From NCBI RefSeq assembly GCF_034057115.1, contig NZ_CP139195.1:3658001-3722000 (forward strand): a stretch of 64,000 nt of DNA, in the 5' to 3' direction. The DNA comes from Pseudomonas sp. AN-1 (GTDB taxonomy: Bacteria; Pseudomonadota; Gammaproteobacteria; Pseudomonadales; Pseudomonadaceae). The position numbers were made by a program, and so were the translations under genes. Positions 41,836-51,795 of the stretch are shown here, one piece after another (positions within the stretch are counted from its first letter, which is position 1; each line of letters begins with the position of its first letter). A model generated the notes under the pieces. That model was not told where the DNA came from. It worked only from the letters and a program-made list of their open reading frames with translations, and searched no databases.

Positions 41836-42615
41836 ATGAAACACGCACGCATCCGTTACCAGGGCGAAGTCCACAACGTCGCCGTCGAAGACGACAACGC
41901 CGTCCGTCTGGCCGATGGCACCCTGCTGGCCGAAGACCAGGTCGAGTGGCTGCCGCCGGCCACCGGCAGCATGTTCGCCCTCGGTCTGAACTACGCCGAC
42001 CACGCCGCCGAGCTGGCGTTCAAGGCGCCGACCGAGCCGCTGGTGTTCATCAAGGCGCCGAACACCTACACCGGCCACCGCCAGATCACCTGGCGTCCGG
42101 ACAACGTCGCCTACATGCACTACGAGTGCGAGCTGGTGGCGGTGATCGGCAAGACCGCGCGCAACGTCAAGCGCGAGGACGCCCTGGACTACGTCGCCGG
42201 CTACACCGTCTGCAACGACTACGCCATCCGCGACTACCTGGAGAACTACTACCGGCCGAACCTGCGGGTGAAGAACCGCGACTGCACCACTCCGGTCGGC
42301 CCGTACATCATCGACCGCAGCCAGATCGCCGATCCGCAGAACCTCAAGCTGCGCACCTGGATCAACGGCGAGCTGCGCCAGGAAGGCTCCACCAAGGACA
42401 TGATCTTCGACATCCCGTTCCTGATCGAATACCTGTCCGCGTTCATGACCCTGCAGCCGGGCGACATGATCGCCACCGGCACTCCGGAAGGCCTGGCCGA
42501 CGTGGTCCCGGGCGACGAAGTGGTCGTGGAAGTGGAGGGCGTCGGTCGCCTCGTCAACACCATCGTCAGCGAAGCCGATTTCTTCGCTGCCAAGAATGCC
42601 GCAGTAGCCAAGTGA
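41836..42615 (+). CDS. hpaG2: HPC pathway isomerase/decarboxylase subunit HpaG2
   Basis: The 259-residue FAH-family protein equals the C-terminal half of fused HpaG. It has the full metal-site pattern: FALGLNYADHAAEL, HYECELVAVIGKTARNV, DYVAGYTVCNDYAIRD and IATGTPEGLADV. With HpaG1 it decarboxylates 5-oxopent-3-ene-1,2,5-tricarboxylate and isomerises the product. A good AAGGAG site precedes the ATG; hpaE follows after 10 bp. Confidence 0.93.
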   Translation: MKHARIRYQGEVHNVAVEDDNAVRLADGTLLAEDQVEWLPPATGSMFALGLNYADHAAELAFKAPTEPLVFIKAPNTYTGHRQITWRPDNVAYMHYECELVAVIGKTARNVKREDALDYVAGYTVCNDYAIRDYLENYYRPNLRVKNRDCTTPVGPYIIDRSQIADPQNLKLRTWINGELRQEGSTKDMIFDIPFLIEYLSAFMTLQPGDMIATGTPEGLADVVPGDEVVVEVEGVGRLVNTIVSEADFFAAKNAAVAK

Positions 42616-42625
42616 GGGTTAAGCA

Positions 42626-44086
<1,461 letters not shown>

Positions 44087-44097
44087 GGCAGCCACTA

Positions 44098-44158
44098 GCG
44101 ACCGTCTGACGGTCGCCCGCGTCGGAACGGGCAGCTCCCCTCGGGGACTGCCCGTTTT
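44098..44158 (+). terminator. Two tandem hairpins between hpaE and hpaD
   Basis: The first is GCGACCGT-ctg-ACGGTCGC (44098-44116). The second has an outer 9-bp stem AACGGGCAG/CTGCCCGTT (44126-44156) with an inner TCCCC/GGGGA stem and a short TTTT. The second looks like an intrinsic terminator inside the operon; it may lower expression of hpaD onward or stabilise the upstream mRNA. Confidence 0.5.
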
Positions 44159-44222
44159 CGGCCATGCACCCCCGAATCATCGCCGCGTGCGCCGCGCGCA
44201 TGAGGCCGCAAGGAGAATCGTC

Positions 44223-45143
44223 ATGGGCAAACTTGCTCTGGCTGCCAAGATCACCCACGTTCCCTCCATGTACCTGTCCGAGCTGCCCGGCCCGCGCCAG
44301 GGCTTCCGCAAGGCGGCCATCGACGGCCACATCGAGATCGCCCGCCGCTGCCGCGAGCTGAACGTGGACACCATCGTGGTGTTCGACACCCACTGGCTGG
44401 TCAACGCCAACTACCACATCAACTGCGGTCCGCACTTCAAGGGCCTGTACACCAGCAACGAGCTGCCGCACTTCATCAGCAACATGGAGTACGAGTTCCC
44501 CGGCAACCCGGAGCTGGGCCGCCTGCTGGCCGCCGAGGCCAACCGCCTGGGCGTGGAGACCATGGCCCACGACGCCACCACCCTGGCGCCGGAGTACGGC
44601 ACCCTGGTGCCGATGCGCTATATGAACGCCGACCAGCACTTCAAGGTGGTCTCGGTTTCGGCGCTGTGCACCTCCCACTATCTGGCCGACAGCGCCCGTC
44701 TGGGCTGGGCCATGCGCAAGGCGGTGGAAGAGCACTACGACGGCACCGTGGCCTTCCTCGCCAGCGGCTCGCTGTCGCACCGCTTCGCGCAGAACGGCCA
44801 GGCGCCGGAATTCGCCACCAAGATCTGGAGCCCGTTCCTCGAGACCCTCGACCACCGCGTCATCCAGATGTGGGAGGAGGGCGACTGGGAAACCTTCTGC
44901 GCCATGCTGCCGGAGTACGCGGTCAAGGGTCACGGCGAAGGCTTCATGCACGACACCGCGATGCTGATGGGCGCCCTCGGCTGGAGCAAGTACGACGCCA
45001 AGGCCGAGGTGATCACCCCGTACTTCGCCGCCTCCGGCACCGGGCAGATCAACGCCGTGTTCCCGGTCACCCCGCAGGACGGCTCGACCATCCCGGCGGC
45101 GCAGGCCTCCAACCCGGACTTCATCGCCGCCAGCCGCCTGTAA
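44223..45143 (+). CDS. hpaD: 3,4-dihydroxyphenylacetate 2,3-dioxygenase HpaD
   Basis: This class III (LigB-type) extradiol dioxygenase opens homoprotocatechuate next to the hydroxyls. The 306-residue sequence starts MGKLALAAKITHVPSMYLSE like E. coli HpaD, with metal/acid residues in DTHWLVN, HHIN-like YHINCGPHF and SGSLSHRF. AAGGAG lies before ATG 44223. It is slightly longer than the E. coli enzyme (about 283) by a C-terminal extension. Confidence 0.95.
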   Translation: MGKLALAAKITHVPSMYLSELPGPRQGFRKAAIDGHIEIARRCRELNVDTIVVFDTHWLVNANYHINCGPHFKGLYTSNELPHFISNMEYEFPGNPELGRLLAAEANRLGVETMAHDATTLAPEYGTLVPMRYMNADQHFKVVSVSALCTSHYLADSARLGWAMRKAVEEHYDGTVAFLASGSLSHRFAQNGQAPEFATKIWSPFLETLDHRVIQMWEEGDWETFCAMLPEYAVKGHGEGFMHDTAMLMGALGWSKYDAKAEVITPYFAASGTGQINAVFPVTPQDGSTIPAAQASNPDFIAASRL

Positions 45144-45154
45144 GGAGCGCTGCC

Positions 45155-45562
45155 ATGCCCCATCTGGTCCTCTACTACAGCCCCGACCTCGAACGCGATG
45201 TCGACGTCGGTTCCCTGTGCCGCGAGCTGGCCGACTGCATGCTCGAGCAGCGCGACGAGAACGGCCGCCAGGTGTTCCCCACCGGCGGCACCCGCGTGCT
45301 GGCCTACCCGGCGGCGCACGCGGCGATCGCCGACGGCAAGGGCGACTACGGCTTCTTCTACGCCAACCTGCGCATGGGCTGCGGCCGCAGCGCGGCGGTG
45401 CATAAGCAGGTCGGCGACAGCCTGCTGGCGGTGCTGCGCGCGCGCCTCGACGGCCTGCTGGCCCAGCGCCCGATCGGCGTGACCCTGCAGATCGACGAAA
45501 GCAGCGCGCAGGTCTATGACGCCAAGCACAGCACCCTGCACCCGCTGTTCACCAAGAATTGA
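45155..45562 (+). CDS. hpaF: 5-carboxymethyl-2-hydroxymuconate delta-isomerase HpaF
   Basis: The 135-residue tautomerase-superfamily enzyme isomerises 5-carboxymethyl-2-hydroxymuconate to the oxo form. As in the family, the mature enzyme would carry the catalytic Pro after Met removal ([13 protein letters not shown]). It follows hpaD by 11 bp with AAGGAG upstream. Confidence 0.92.
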   Translation: MPHLVLYYSPDLERDVDVGSLCRELADCMLEQRDENGRQVFPTGGTRVLAYPAAHAAIADGKGDYGFFYANLRMGCGRSAAVHKQVGDSLLAVLRARLDGLLAQRPIGVTLQIDESSAQVYDAKHSTLHPLFTKN

Positions 45563-45594
45563 AAGCTCCAAGAATCGAGAGTTCCGAGGTCTTC

Positions 45595-46398
45595 ATGTTT
45601 GACGCCCAACTGATCCAGCAAGCTGCCGAGCGCCTCGACACCGCCGAGCGTACCGGCGAGCAGATCCGCCAGTTCTCCCTGGAGAACCCGGACATGACCA
45701 TCGCCGACGCCTACGCCATCCAGCGCGCCTGGGTCGAGAAGAAGATCGCCGGCGGCCGCAAGATGATCGGCCACAAGATCGGCCTGACCTCGCGCGCCAT
45801 GCAGGTGTCCTCCAACATCACCGAGCCGGACCACGGCGTGCTGCTCGACGACATGCAGTTCGAGGAAGGCTCCGACATCCCGATGAGCCGCTTCATCGTG
45901 CCGCGCGTCGAGGTCGAGCTGGCGTTCATCCTCGGCAAGCCGCTGAGCGGCCCGAACTGCACCATCTTCGACGTGCTGGACGCCACCGAGTACGTGATCC
46001 CGGCGCTGGAGATCATCGACGCGCGCATCCACAACGTCGATCCGGAGACCGGCATCACCCGCAAGGTGTTCGACACCATCTCCGACAACGCCGCCAACGC
46101 CGGCATCGTCCTCGGTGGCCGCGCCATCCGTCCGCACGACGTCGACCTGCGCCGCGTGCCGGCGATCCTCTACCGCAACGGCGTGATCGAGGAGTCCGGC
46201 GTGTCCGCCGCGGTGCTCAACCACCCGGCCAAGGGCGTGGCCTGGCTGGCCAACAAGCTGGCGCCCTACGGCGTGAGCCTGGAGCCGGGGCAGATCATCC
46301 TCGGCGGCTCGTTCACCCGCCCGGTGGCGGCCAAGGCCGGCGACACCTTCCATGTCGACTATGACATGCTGGGTTCCATCTCCTGCCGCTTCGTCTGA
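45595..46398 (+). CDS. hpaH: 2-oxo-hept-4-ene-1,7-dioate hydratase HpaH
   Basis: The 267-residue MhpD/HpcG-family hydratase adds water to 2-oxohept-4-ene-1,7-dioate. Conserved segments are [47 protein letters not shown] (metal-binding Glu) and [19 protein letters not shown] 45595 is preceded by GAGG; an upstream ATG at 45559 overlaps the hpaF end and is less likely. Confidence 0.94.
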   Translation: MFDAQLIQQAAERLDTAERTGEQIRQFSLENPDMTIADAYAIQRAWVEKKIAGGRKMIGHKIGLTSRAMQVSSNITEPDHGVLLDDMQFEEGSDIPMSRFIVPRVEVELAFILGKPLSGPNCTIFDVLDATEYVIPALEIIDARIHNVDPETGITRKVFDTISDNAANAGIVLGGRAIRPHDVDLRRVPAILYRNGVIEESGVSAAVLNHPAKGVAWLANKLAPYGVSLEPGQIILGGSFTRPVAAKAGDTFHVDYDMLGSISCRFV

Positions 46399-46408
46399 GG
46401 AACCCGTC

Positions 46409-47212
46409 ATGCAGATGCCCGTCAACACCTTCAAGCAGCGCCTGAGCGCCGAACAGCAGATCGGCCTGTGGGTCGGCCTGGCCGATCCGTACTGCGCGGA
46501 GCTGGCGGCCAACGCCGGTTTCGACTGGCTGCTGCTCGACGGCGAGCACGCGCCCAACGACCTGCGCGGCCTGCTCGGCCAGCTGCAGGCGGTGGCCCCG
46601 TATCCGAGCCAGGCGGTGATCCGTCCGCCGATCGGCGATTCGGTGGTCATCAAGCAGCTGCTCGACATCGGCGCGCAGACCCTGCTGGTGCCGATGGTCG
46701 AGTCGGCCGAGCAGGCTGCCGAGCTGGTGCGCGCCATGCACTACCCGCCCAAGGGCATCCGCGGCGTCGGCGCCGCCCTGGCGCGCGCCTCGCGCTGGAA
46801 CAACATCGCCACCTACCTGGCCGAGGCCGACGAGCAGATGTGCCTGCTGGTCCAGGTGGAAAGCCTCAAGGGCCTGGAGAACCTCGACGCCATCGCCGCG
46901 GTCGAGGGCGTCGACGGCGTGTTCATCGGTCCGGCCGACCTGTCGGCGGCCATGGGCCACCGCGGCAACCCGGGCCATCCGGAGGTGCAGGCCGCCATCG
47001 AGGGTGCCATCGCGCGCATCCGCGCCGCCGGCAAGGCCGCCGGCATCCTCAGCGCCGACGAGAAGCTGGCACGCCGCTACCTGGAGCTGGGCTGCGCCTT
47101 CGTCGCCGTGGGCGTCGACACCAGCCTCTTGATGCGCTCGCTCAAGGCCCTGGCCGCCAACTTCAAGGGTACTGCACCGGCGCCGGCCGCGCCCGGCAGC
47201 AGCGTCTACTGA
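46409..47212 (+). CDS. hpaI: 4-hydroxy-2-oxoheptanedioate aldolase HpaI
   Basis: The 267-residue class II (metal-dependent) aldolase splits 4-hydroxy-2-oxoheptanedioate into pyruvate and succinic semialdehyde. Motifs are [26 protein letters not shown], the metal site [16 protein letters not shown] and [19 protein letters not shown] 46415 is a possible alternative start. The product succinic semialdehyde is handled by the next gene. Confidence 0.95.
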   Translation: MQMPVNTFKQRLSAEQQIGLWVGLADPYCAELAANAGFDWLLLDGEHAPNDLRGLLGQLQAVAPYPSQAVIRPPIGDSVVIKQLLDIGAQTLLVPMVESAEQAAELVRAMHYPPKGIRGVGAALARASRWNNIATYLAEADEQMCLLVQVESLKGLENLDAIAAVEGVDGVFIGPADLSAAMGHRGNPGHPEVQAAIEGAIARIRAAGKAAGILSADEKLARRYLELGCAFVAVGVDTSLLMRSLKALAANFKGTAPAPAAPGSSVY

Positions 47213-47233
47213 CTTCCTTTCGAGAGATTCGCC

Positions 47234-48688
47234 ATGCAACTGACCGATAGCACCCTGCTGCGCACCCAGGCCTTCATTGGCGGGGAGTGGGTCGACGCCG
47301 ACGACGGCGCCACCTTCGCGGTGACCAACCCGGCCGACCTGTCGCCGATCTGCAACGTCGCCTCCGTGGGCGCCGTGGAAACCGAGCGCGCCATCGCCGC
47401 CGCCGAAGCCGCCCTGCCGGCCTGGCGCGCCAAGACCGCCAAGGAGCGCTCGGCGCTGCTGCGCAAGTGGTTCGAGCTGATGATGGCCAACCAGGAAGAC
47501 CTGGCCCGCCTGCTCAGCTGGGAACAGGGCAAGCCGCTGACCGAGAGCCGCGGCGAGATCGCCTACGGCGCCAGCTTCATCGAGTGGTTCGCCGAGGAAG
47601 CCAAGCGCATCTACGGCGACGTGATCCCCCACGACAAGCAGGGCCGCCGCCTGGTGGTGATCAAGCAGCCGATCGGCGTGGTCGCCGCGATCACCCCGTG
47701 GAACTTCCCCAACGCGATGATCACCCGCAAGGCCGGCCCGGCGCTGGCCGCCGGCTGCACCATCGTCATCAAGCCGGCCTCGGAAACCCCGCTGTCGGCG
47801 CTGGCCCTGGCCGAACTGGCCAGCCGTGCCGGCATCCCGGCCGGCGTGGTCAACGTGGTCACCGGCAACGCCCGCGCCATCGGCGGCGAGCTGACCCGCA
47901 ACCCGAGCGTGCGCAAGCTGTCGTTCACCGGCTCCACCGGCATCGGCAAGATGCTGATGGCGCAGTGCGCCGACACCATGAAGAAGGTCAGCATGGAGCT
48001 GGGCGGCAACGCGCCGTTCATCGTCTTCGACGACGCCGATCTGGACGCCGCGGTGGCCGGCGCCATGGCCTCCAAGTACCGCAACAGCGGCCAGACCTGC
48101 GTGTGCACCAACCGCATCCTGGTGCAGGACGGCGTGTACGACGAGTTCGCCAAGCGTCTGGTGGCCGCGGTCAACGCGCTCAAGGTCGCCCCGGCCCACG
48201 AGGCCGGCGCCGAGCAGGGCCCGCTGATCAACGCCAAGGCGGTGGCCAAGGTCGAGGAGCACATCGCCGACGCCGTTGCCAAGGGCGCCAAGGTGCTGGC
48301 CGGCGGCAAGCCGCACGCACTGGGCGGCAGCTTCTTCGAGCCGACCGTGCTCGGCGAGGTGACCCCGGCGATGCTGGTGGCGCGCGACGAGACCTTCGGC
48401 CCGCTGGCGCCGATCTTCCGCTTCAAGACCGAAGCCGAAGCCATCGCCATGGCCAACGACACCGAGTTCGGCCTGGCCTCCTACGTCTACACCCGCGACC
48501 TGGGCCGCGCCTGGCGGGTCAGCGAGGCGCTGGAGTACGGCATGGTCGGCGTCAACGAGGGTATCATCTCCACCGAGATCGCCCCGTTCGGCGGCATCAA
48601 GGAGTCCGGCACCGGTCGCGAAGGCTCCAAGTACGGCATCGACGACTATGTCGAGATGAAGTACATGTGCCTGGGCATCGGTAACTGA
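47234..48688 (+). CDS. gabD: Succinate-semialdehyde dehydrogenase (GabD-like)
   Basis: The 484-residue aldehyde dehydrogenase matches GabD along its whole length: NGE-like IGGEWVDADDG, ASFIEWFAEEAKRIYGD, SFTGSTGIGKMLMAQ, MELGGNAPFIVFDDADLD, catalytic Cys289 in SGQTCVCTNR, and EYGMVGVNEGIIS. It turns the HpaI product into succinate for the TCA cycle. It follows hpaI by 21 bp and ends the catabolic genes. Confidence 0.93.
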   Translation: MQLTDSTLLRTQAFIGGEWVDADDGATFAVTNPADLSPICNVASVGAVETERAIAAAEAALPAWRAKTAKERSALLRKWFELMMANQEDLARLLSWEQGKPLTESRGEIAYGASFIEWFAEEAKRIYGDVIPHDKQGRRLVVIKQPIGVVAAITPWNFPNAMITRKAGPALAAGCTIVIKPASETPLSALALAELASRAGIPAGVVNVVTGNARAIGGELTRNPSVRKLSFTGSTGIGKMLMAQCADTMKKVSMELGGNAPFIVFDDADLDAAVAGAMASKYRNSGQTCVCTNRILVQDGVYDEFAKRLVAAVNALKVAPAHEAGAEQGPLINAKAVAKVEEHIADAVAKGAKVLAGGKPHALGGSFFEPTVLGEVTPAMLVARDETFGPLAPIFRFKTEAEAIAMANDTEFGLASYVYTRDLGRAWRVSEALEYGMVGVNEGIISTEIAPFGGIKESGTGREGSKYGIDDYVEMKYMCLGIGN

Positions 48689-48719
48689 GAGCCCGTTCGC
48701 CTTCTGTGGTAAAACATGG

Positions 48720-48754
48720 CGCCGCTCCGGATGGAGCGGCGTCGTGTCGTTTTT
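48720..48754 (+). terminator. Weak terminator before hpaR
   Basis: A 9-bp stem (CGCCGCTCC/GGAGCGGCG, 48720-48741) is followed nine bases later by TTTTT. It lies between the dehydrogenase gene and hpaR; no TTAACATGTTAA-type operator is visible before hpaR. Confidence 0.5.
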
Positions 48755-48765
48755 GTAGGAACATC

Positions 48766-49230
48766 ATGGCCGCCATGCCCAAACAAGATCCGTCCCTGAC
48801 CCTGGCCCTGCTGCAGGCGCGCGAAGCGGCGATGAGCTTCTTCCGCCCGCTGCTCAACCAGCATGACCTCACCGAACAGCAGTGGCGGGTGATCCGCATC
48901 CTCAGCCAGTACCCGCACGGCGAACTGGAAAGCCACCAGCTGGCGGAGATGGCCTGCATCCTGCGTCCGAGCATGACCGGCGTGCTGGTGCGCCTGGAGC
49001 GCGACGGCCTGGTGCGCCGCTGGAAGCCGGTCAACGACCAGCGCCGCCTGTGCGTCAGCCTGACCCCCAAGGGCAGCGCGCTGTTCGAGGAAATGAGCGG
49101 CGAGATGGCCCGCCAGTACAAGGAAATCCAGCGCCAGTTCGGCCCGGAGAACTTCCAGACCCTGATGCGCCTGCTCCAGGAACTGGCGAGGATCGAGCCC
49201 GGCGCGCCCAACGGGCGCAAGAGCGCCTGA
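48766..49230 (+). CDS. hpaR: MarR-family repressor of homoprotocatechuate degradation HpaR
   Basis: The 154-residue winged-helix repressor is close to E. coli HpaR: SLTLALLQAREAAMSFFRPLL, LTEQQWRVIRILSQYP, ACILRPSMTGVLVRLERDGLVRRWKPVNDQRRL. HpaR in E. coli W represses the meta-operon and is relieved by pathway substrates. ATG 48766 has AGGA six bases upstream; ATG 48775 is an alternative. It is the obvious candidate to bind the five palindromes at 38.0-38.5 and 40.95 kb. Confidence 0.95.
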   Translation: MAAMPKQDPSLTLALLQAREAAMSFFRPLLNQHDLTEQQWRVIRILSQYPHGELESHQLAEMACILRPSMTGVLVRLERDGLVRRWKPVNDQRRLCVSLTPKGSALFEEMSGEMARQYKEIQRQFGPENFQTLMRLLQELARIEPGAPNGRKSA

Positions 49231-49276
49231 CGCTATACCGACTCCCGACAACAACAAGCCGAATCCGAGGTGTCCG

Positions 49277-49708
49277 ATGCTGCGCAACCAACCGTCCCTG
49301 TCCCTCGACCTGGCCCTGCTGGCCATGCCCGCCGCGCTCGCCGAGGCGCGCCGCCTGGGCGTGCGCGTCAGCCTGTCGATCGTCGACGCCAGCGGCCAGC
49401 TGCTCAACCTGGCGCACATGGACGGCGCGCCGGCGCCGAGCCGCGATATCGCCCATGACAAGGCCTGGACCGCCGCCGGCTTCGGCCTGGCCACCAGCGC
49501 CTGGGAAGAGCGCCTGGCCAGCATGCCGCCCAGCGTGCGCGACGGCCTGCTGCAGCGTCCGCGCCTGGCCATGTTCGGCGGCGGCGTGCCGGTGAAGGTC
49601 GACGGGGTGGTGGTCGGCGCCATCGGCGTGTCCGGCGCCACCGCGGCGCAGGACGAGCAGTGCGCCCAGGCCGGCGTCGCGGTGATCCTCGCCGCGCTCA
49701 AGCAGTAA
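49277..49708 (+). CDS. GlcG/HbpS-family protein
   Basis: The 143-residue protein of the GlcG/HbpS (DUF336) fold carries LAEARRLGVRVSLSIVDASGQLLNLAHMDGA, DKAWTAAGFGLAT and VVGAIGVSGATAAQDEQCAQAG. Members bind small ligands such as haem or aromatic compounds or act beside catabolic operons; none of its partners is proven here. It is 46 bp after hpaR on the same strand and closes the hpa block. Confidence 0.85.
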   Translation: MLRNQPSLSLDLALLAMPAALAEARRLGVRVSLSIVDASGQLLNLAHMDGAPAPSRDIAHDKAWTAAGFGLATSAWEERLASMPPSVRDGLLQRPRLAMFGGGVPVKVDGVVVGAIGVSGATAAQDEQCAQAGVAVILAALKQ

Positions 49709-49720
49709 TTCCGCGTAGGC

Positions 49721-49848
49721 GTAGGTCGGGTCAGGCCTCCGGCCGTAACCCGACATGGATGCCGCAGGCATCCCCATCACCCGGGTCCGATGGCCGGCCT
49801 GTCGGCCGGCACGTCGGGTTACGCCGCGTTGCGGCTAACCCGACCTAC
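49721..49848. repeat. 128-bp inverted-repeat element (family B)
   Basis: The ends GTAGGTCGGGT and ACCCGACCTAC are perfect inverted copies. Internal repeats include GTAACCCGAC / GTCGGGTTAC and GCCGGC-rich hairpins. It fills the convergent gap between the GlcG-like gene and the ATPase gene, and its right end supplies the TAG stop of that ATPase. Confidence 0.85.
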
Positions 49849-51629
49849 CGCTGATCGCTCTGCGGCGTGACCCGCAGCACTTCCTCGACGGTGGTCTGCC
49901 CGCTGGCGACCTTCTGCGCGCCGGACAGGCGCAGGCTGCGCATGCCCTCCTTGAACGCCTGGCGGCGCAGCGCGGCGAGGTCGGTGTCGGCGTGGATCTG
50001 CTGCCTCAGGCCGTCGCTCATCAGCATGATCTCGTAGACCCCGGCGCGGCCGCGGTAGCCGGTGTCGCGGCATTCGTTGCAGCCCACCGCGCGCATGGCG
50101 CCGCCCGGCAGTGGCGCGCTCCACGGCCGGGTCAGCTCCTGCCAGTCGGCGTCGTCGAGCGTGTGCGGCGCCTTGCAGTGCGGGCACAGGGTGCGCACCA
50201 GGCGCTGGGCCATCACGCCGAGGATGGTGGCCTTGAGCAGGTAGTGCGGCACGCCCAGCTCGAGCAGGCGGCTGATCGCGCTGGGCGCGTCGTTGGTGTG
50301 CAGGGTGGACAGCACCAGATGGCCGGTCAGCGCCGCCTGGATGGCCATCTCGGCGGTCTCCAGGTCGCGGATCTCGCCGACCATGATGATGTCCGGGTCC
50401 TGGCGCATCAGCGCGCGCACGCCGCTGGCGAAGGTCAGCTCGATGTTGTGCTGCACCTGCATCTGGTTGAACGCCGGCTCGATCATCTCGATCGGGTCCT
50501 CGATGGTGCAGACGTTCACCTCCTCGGTCGCCAGCTGCTTGAGGGTGGTGTACAGGGTGGTGGTCTTGCCCGAGCCGGTCGGCCCGGTGACCAGGATGAT
50601 GCCGTTGGGCTGCGCGGTCATGCTCTGCCAGCGGCGCAGGTCGTCGGCGGAGAAGCCGAGCTTGTCGAAGCCCTTGAGCAGCACCTCGGGGTCGAAGATG
50701 CGCATCACCAGCTTCTCGCCGAAGGCGGTGGGCAGGGTGGAGAGGCGCAGCTCGATCTCGCCGCCGTCGGGGGACTTGGTCTTCACCCGGCCGTCCTGCG
50801 GCTTGCGCTTCTCCGCCACGTTCATCCGCCCGAGGCTCTTCAGGCGGCTGACGATGGCCATGATCACCTGCGGCGGGAACTGGTAGACGTTGTGCAGCAC
50901 GCCGTCGATGCGAAAGCGCACGGTGCCCTGCTCGCGGCGCGGCTCGATGTGGATGTCGCTGGCGCGCTGCTGGAAGGCGTACTGGAACAGCCAGTCGACG
51001 ATGGTGACGATGTGCGCGTCGTTGGCGTCCGGCTCGCCGTCCGCCGCGCCCAGATTGAGCAGCTGCTCGAAGTTGCCGACCCCGCTGATCTTCTGCTCGG
51101 AGGCCGAGGCGCCGCTGACCGAGCGCGCCAGGCGGTAGAACTCCTGGGTGAAGCGCTGCAGGTCCGCCGGGTTGGCCACCACGCGGCGGATGCTGCGCTT
51201 GAGCACGTGGGTGAGGTTGGCCTCCCAGCTGGTGACGAACGGCTGGGCGCTGGCGATGGTCACGCTCTCGCTGTCCACCGCCACGGCGAGGATCCGGTGG
51301 CGCTGGGCGAAGGCGTGCGACATCAGCGGGGTGACCGCGGCGACGTCGATCTTCAGCGGGTCGATGCGCAGGTAGGGCTGCCCGGCGTACTCGGCCAGCC
51401 ACTGGGTCAGACTCTCCAGGTCGAGCTTGCGTCCCGGTCGGGCGCGGTCGTCGAGCTGCTGGGCGGCGAGGAACTCCAGCGGGTGCTGCTGGGTGTTGAG
51501 GCTGCTGCGGCGGATGGCCAGGCACTGCTCGGCCTCCGCCTGGTCGATGCGCCCCCGCTGGATCAGTTCGCGCAGCAGGTCGTTGAGGTCGAGCCAGCGG
51601 TCCTGGACGGGCGTGGTCATGGCGGTCAT
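49845..51629 (-). CDS. Orphan GspE/PilB-family secretion ATPase
   Basis: The 594-residue protein has an N-terminal GspE-like domain (about 10-170), SDIHIEP (224-230), Walker A GPTGSGKT (349-356), Asp box TIEDPIE, Walker B DPDIIMVGEIRD, His box LHTNDAPSA and a tetracysteine (CPHC...CNEC). It should be a hexameric motor for type II secretion or a type IV pilus, but no membrane partners are adjacent. ATG 51629 is preceded by GAGGAA; ATG 51620 is an alternative. As I recall, P. aeruginosa has a similar orphan ATPase at the equivalent place. Confidence 0.9.
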   Translation of the reverse strand: MTAMTTPVQDRWLDLNDLLRELIQRGRIDQAEAEQCLAIRRSSLNTQQHPLEFLAAQQLDDRARPGRKLDLESLTQWLAEYAGQPYLRIDPLKIDVAAVTPLMSHAFAQRHRILAVAVDSESVTIASAQPFVTSWEANLTHVLKRSIRRVVANPADLQRFTQEFYRLARSVSGASASEQKISGVGNFEQLLNLGAADGEPDANDAHIVTIVDWLFQYAFQQRASDIHIEPRREQGTVRFRIDGVLHNVYQFPPQVIMAIVSRLKSLGRMNVAEKRKPQDGRVKTKSPDGGEIELRLSTLPTAFGEKLVMRIFDPEVLLKGFDKLGFSADDLRRWQSMTAQPNGIILVTGPTGSGKTTTLYTTLKQLATEEVNVCTIEDPIEMIEPAFNQMQVQHNIELTFASGVRALMRQDPDIIMVGEIRDLETAEMAIQAALTGHLVLSTLHTNDAPSAISRLLELGVPHYLLKATILGVMAQRLVRTLCPHCKAPHTLDDADWQELTRPWSAPLPGGAMRAVGCNECRDTGYRGRAGVYEIMLMSDGLRQQIHADTDLAALRRQAFKEGMRSLRLSGAQKVASGQTTVEEVLRVTPQSDQR

Positions 51630-51726
51630 CGGATTCCTCGGGCGGGCAGCTGGAGCAGGGCGCCAGCATGCCGGGAAACGCCAGGGCTGTCGCCGGGGTG
51701 GATCATGTTTCGGGTGATCGACCTTG

Positions 51727-51784
51727 CCGTAGGGCGCCCTGCGCACCCGCGCACGGTGGGTGGTGCGCGCGGCGCCCCCTACGG
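51727..51784. repeat. 58-bp palindromic repeat
   Basis: CCGTAGGGCGCC and GGCGCCCCCTACGG form a near-perfect outer stem around a GTGCGC-containing centre. It lies in the 166-bp gap between the CYTH-CHAD stop and the ATPase start and could act as a terminator of the former. Confidence 0.6.
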
Positions 51785-51795
51785 GTGTCGGAGCC

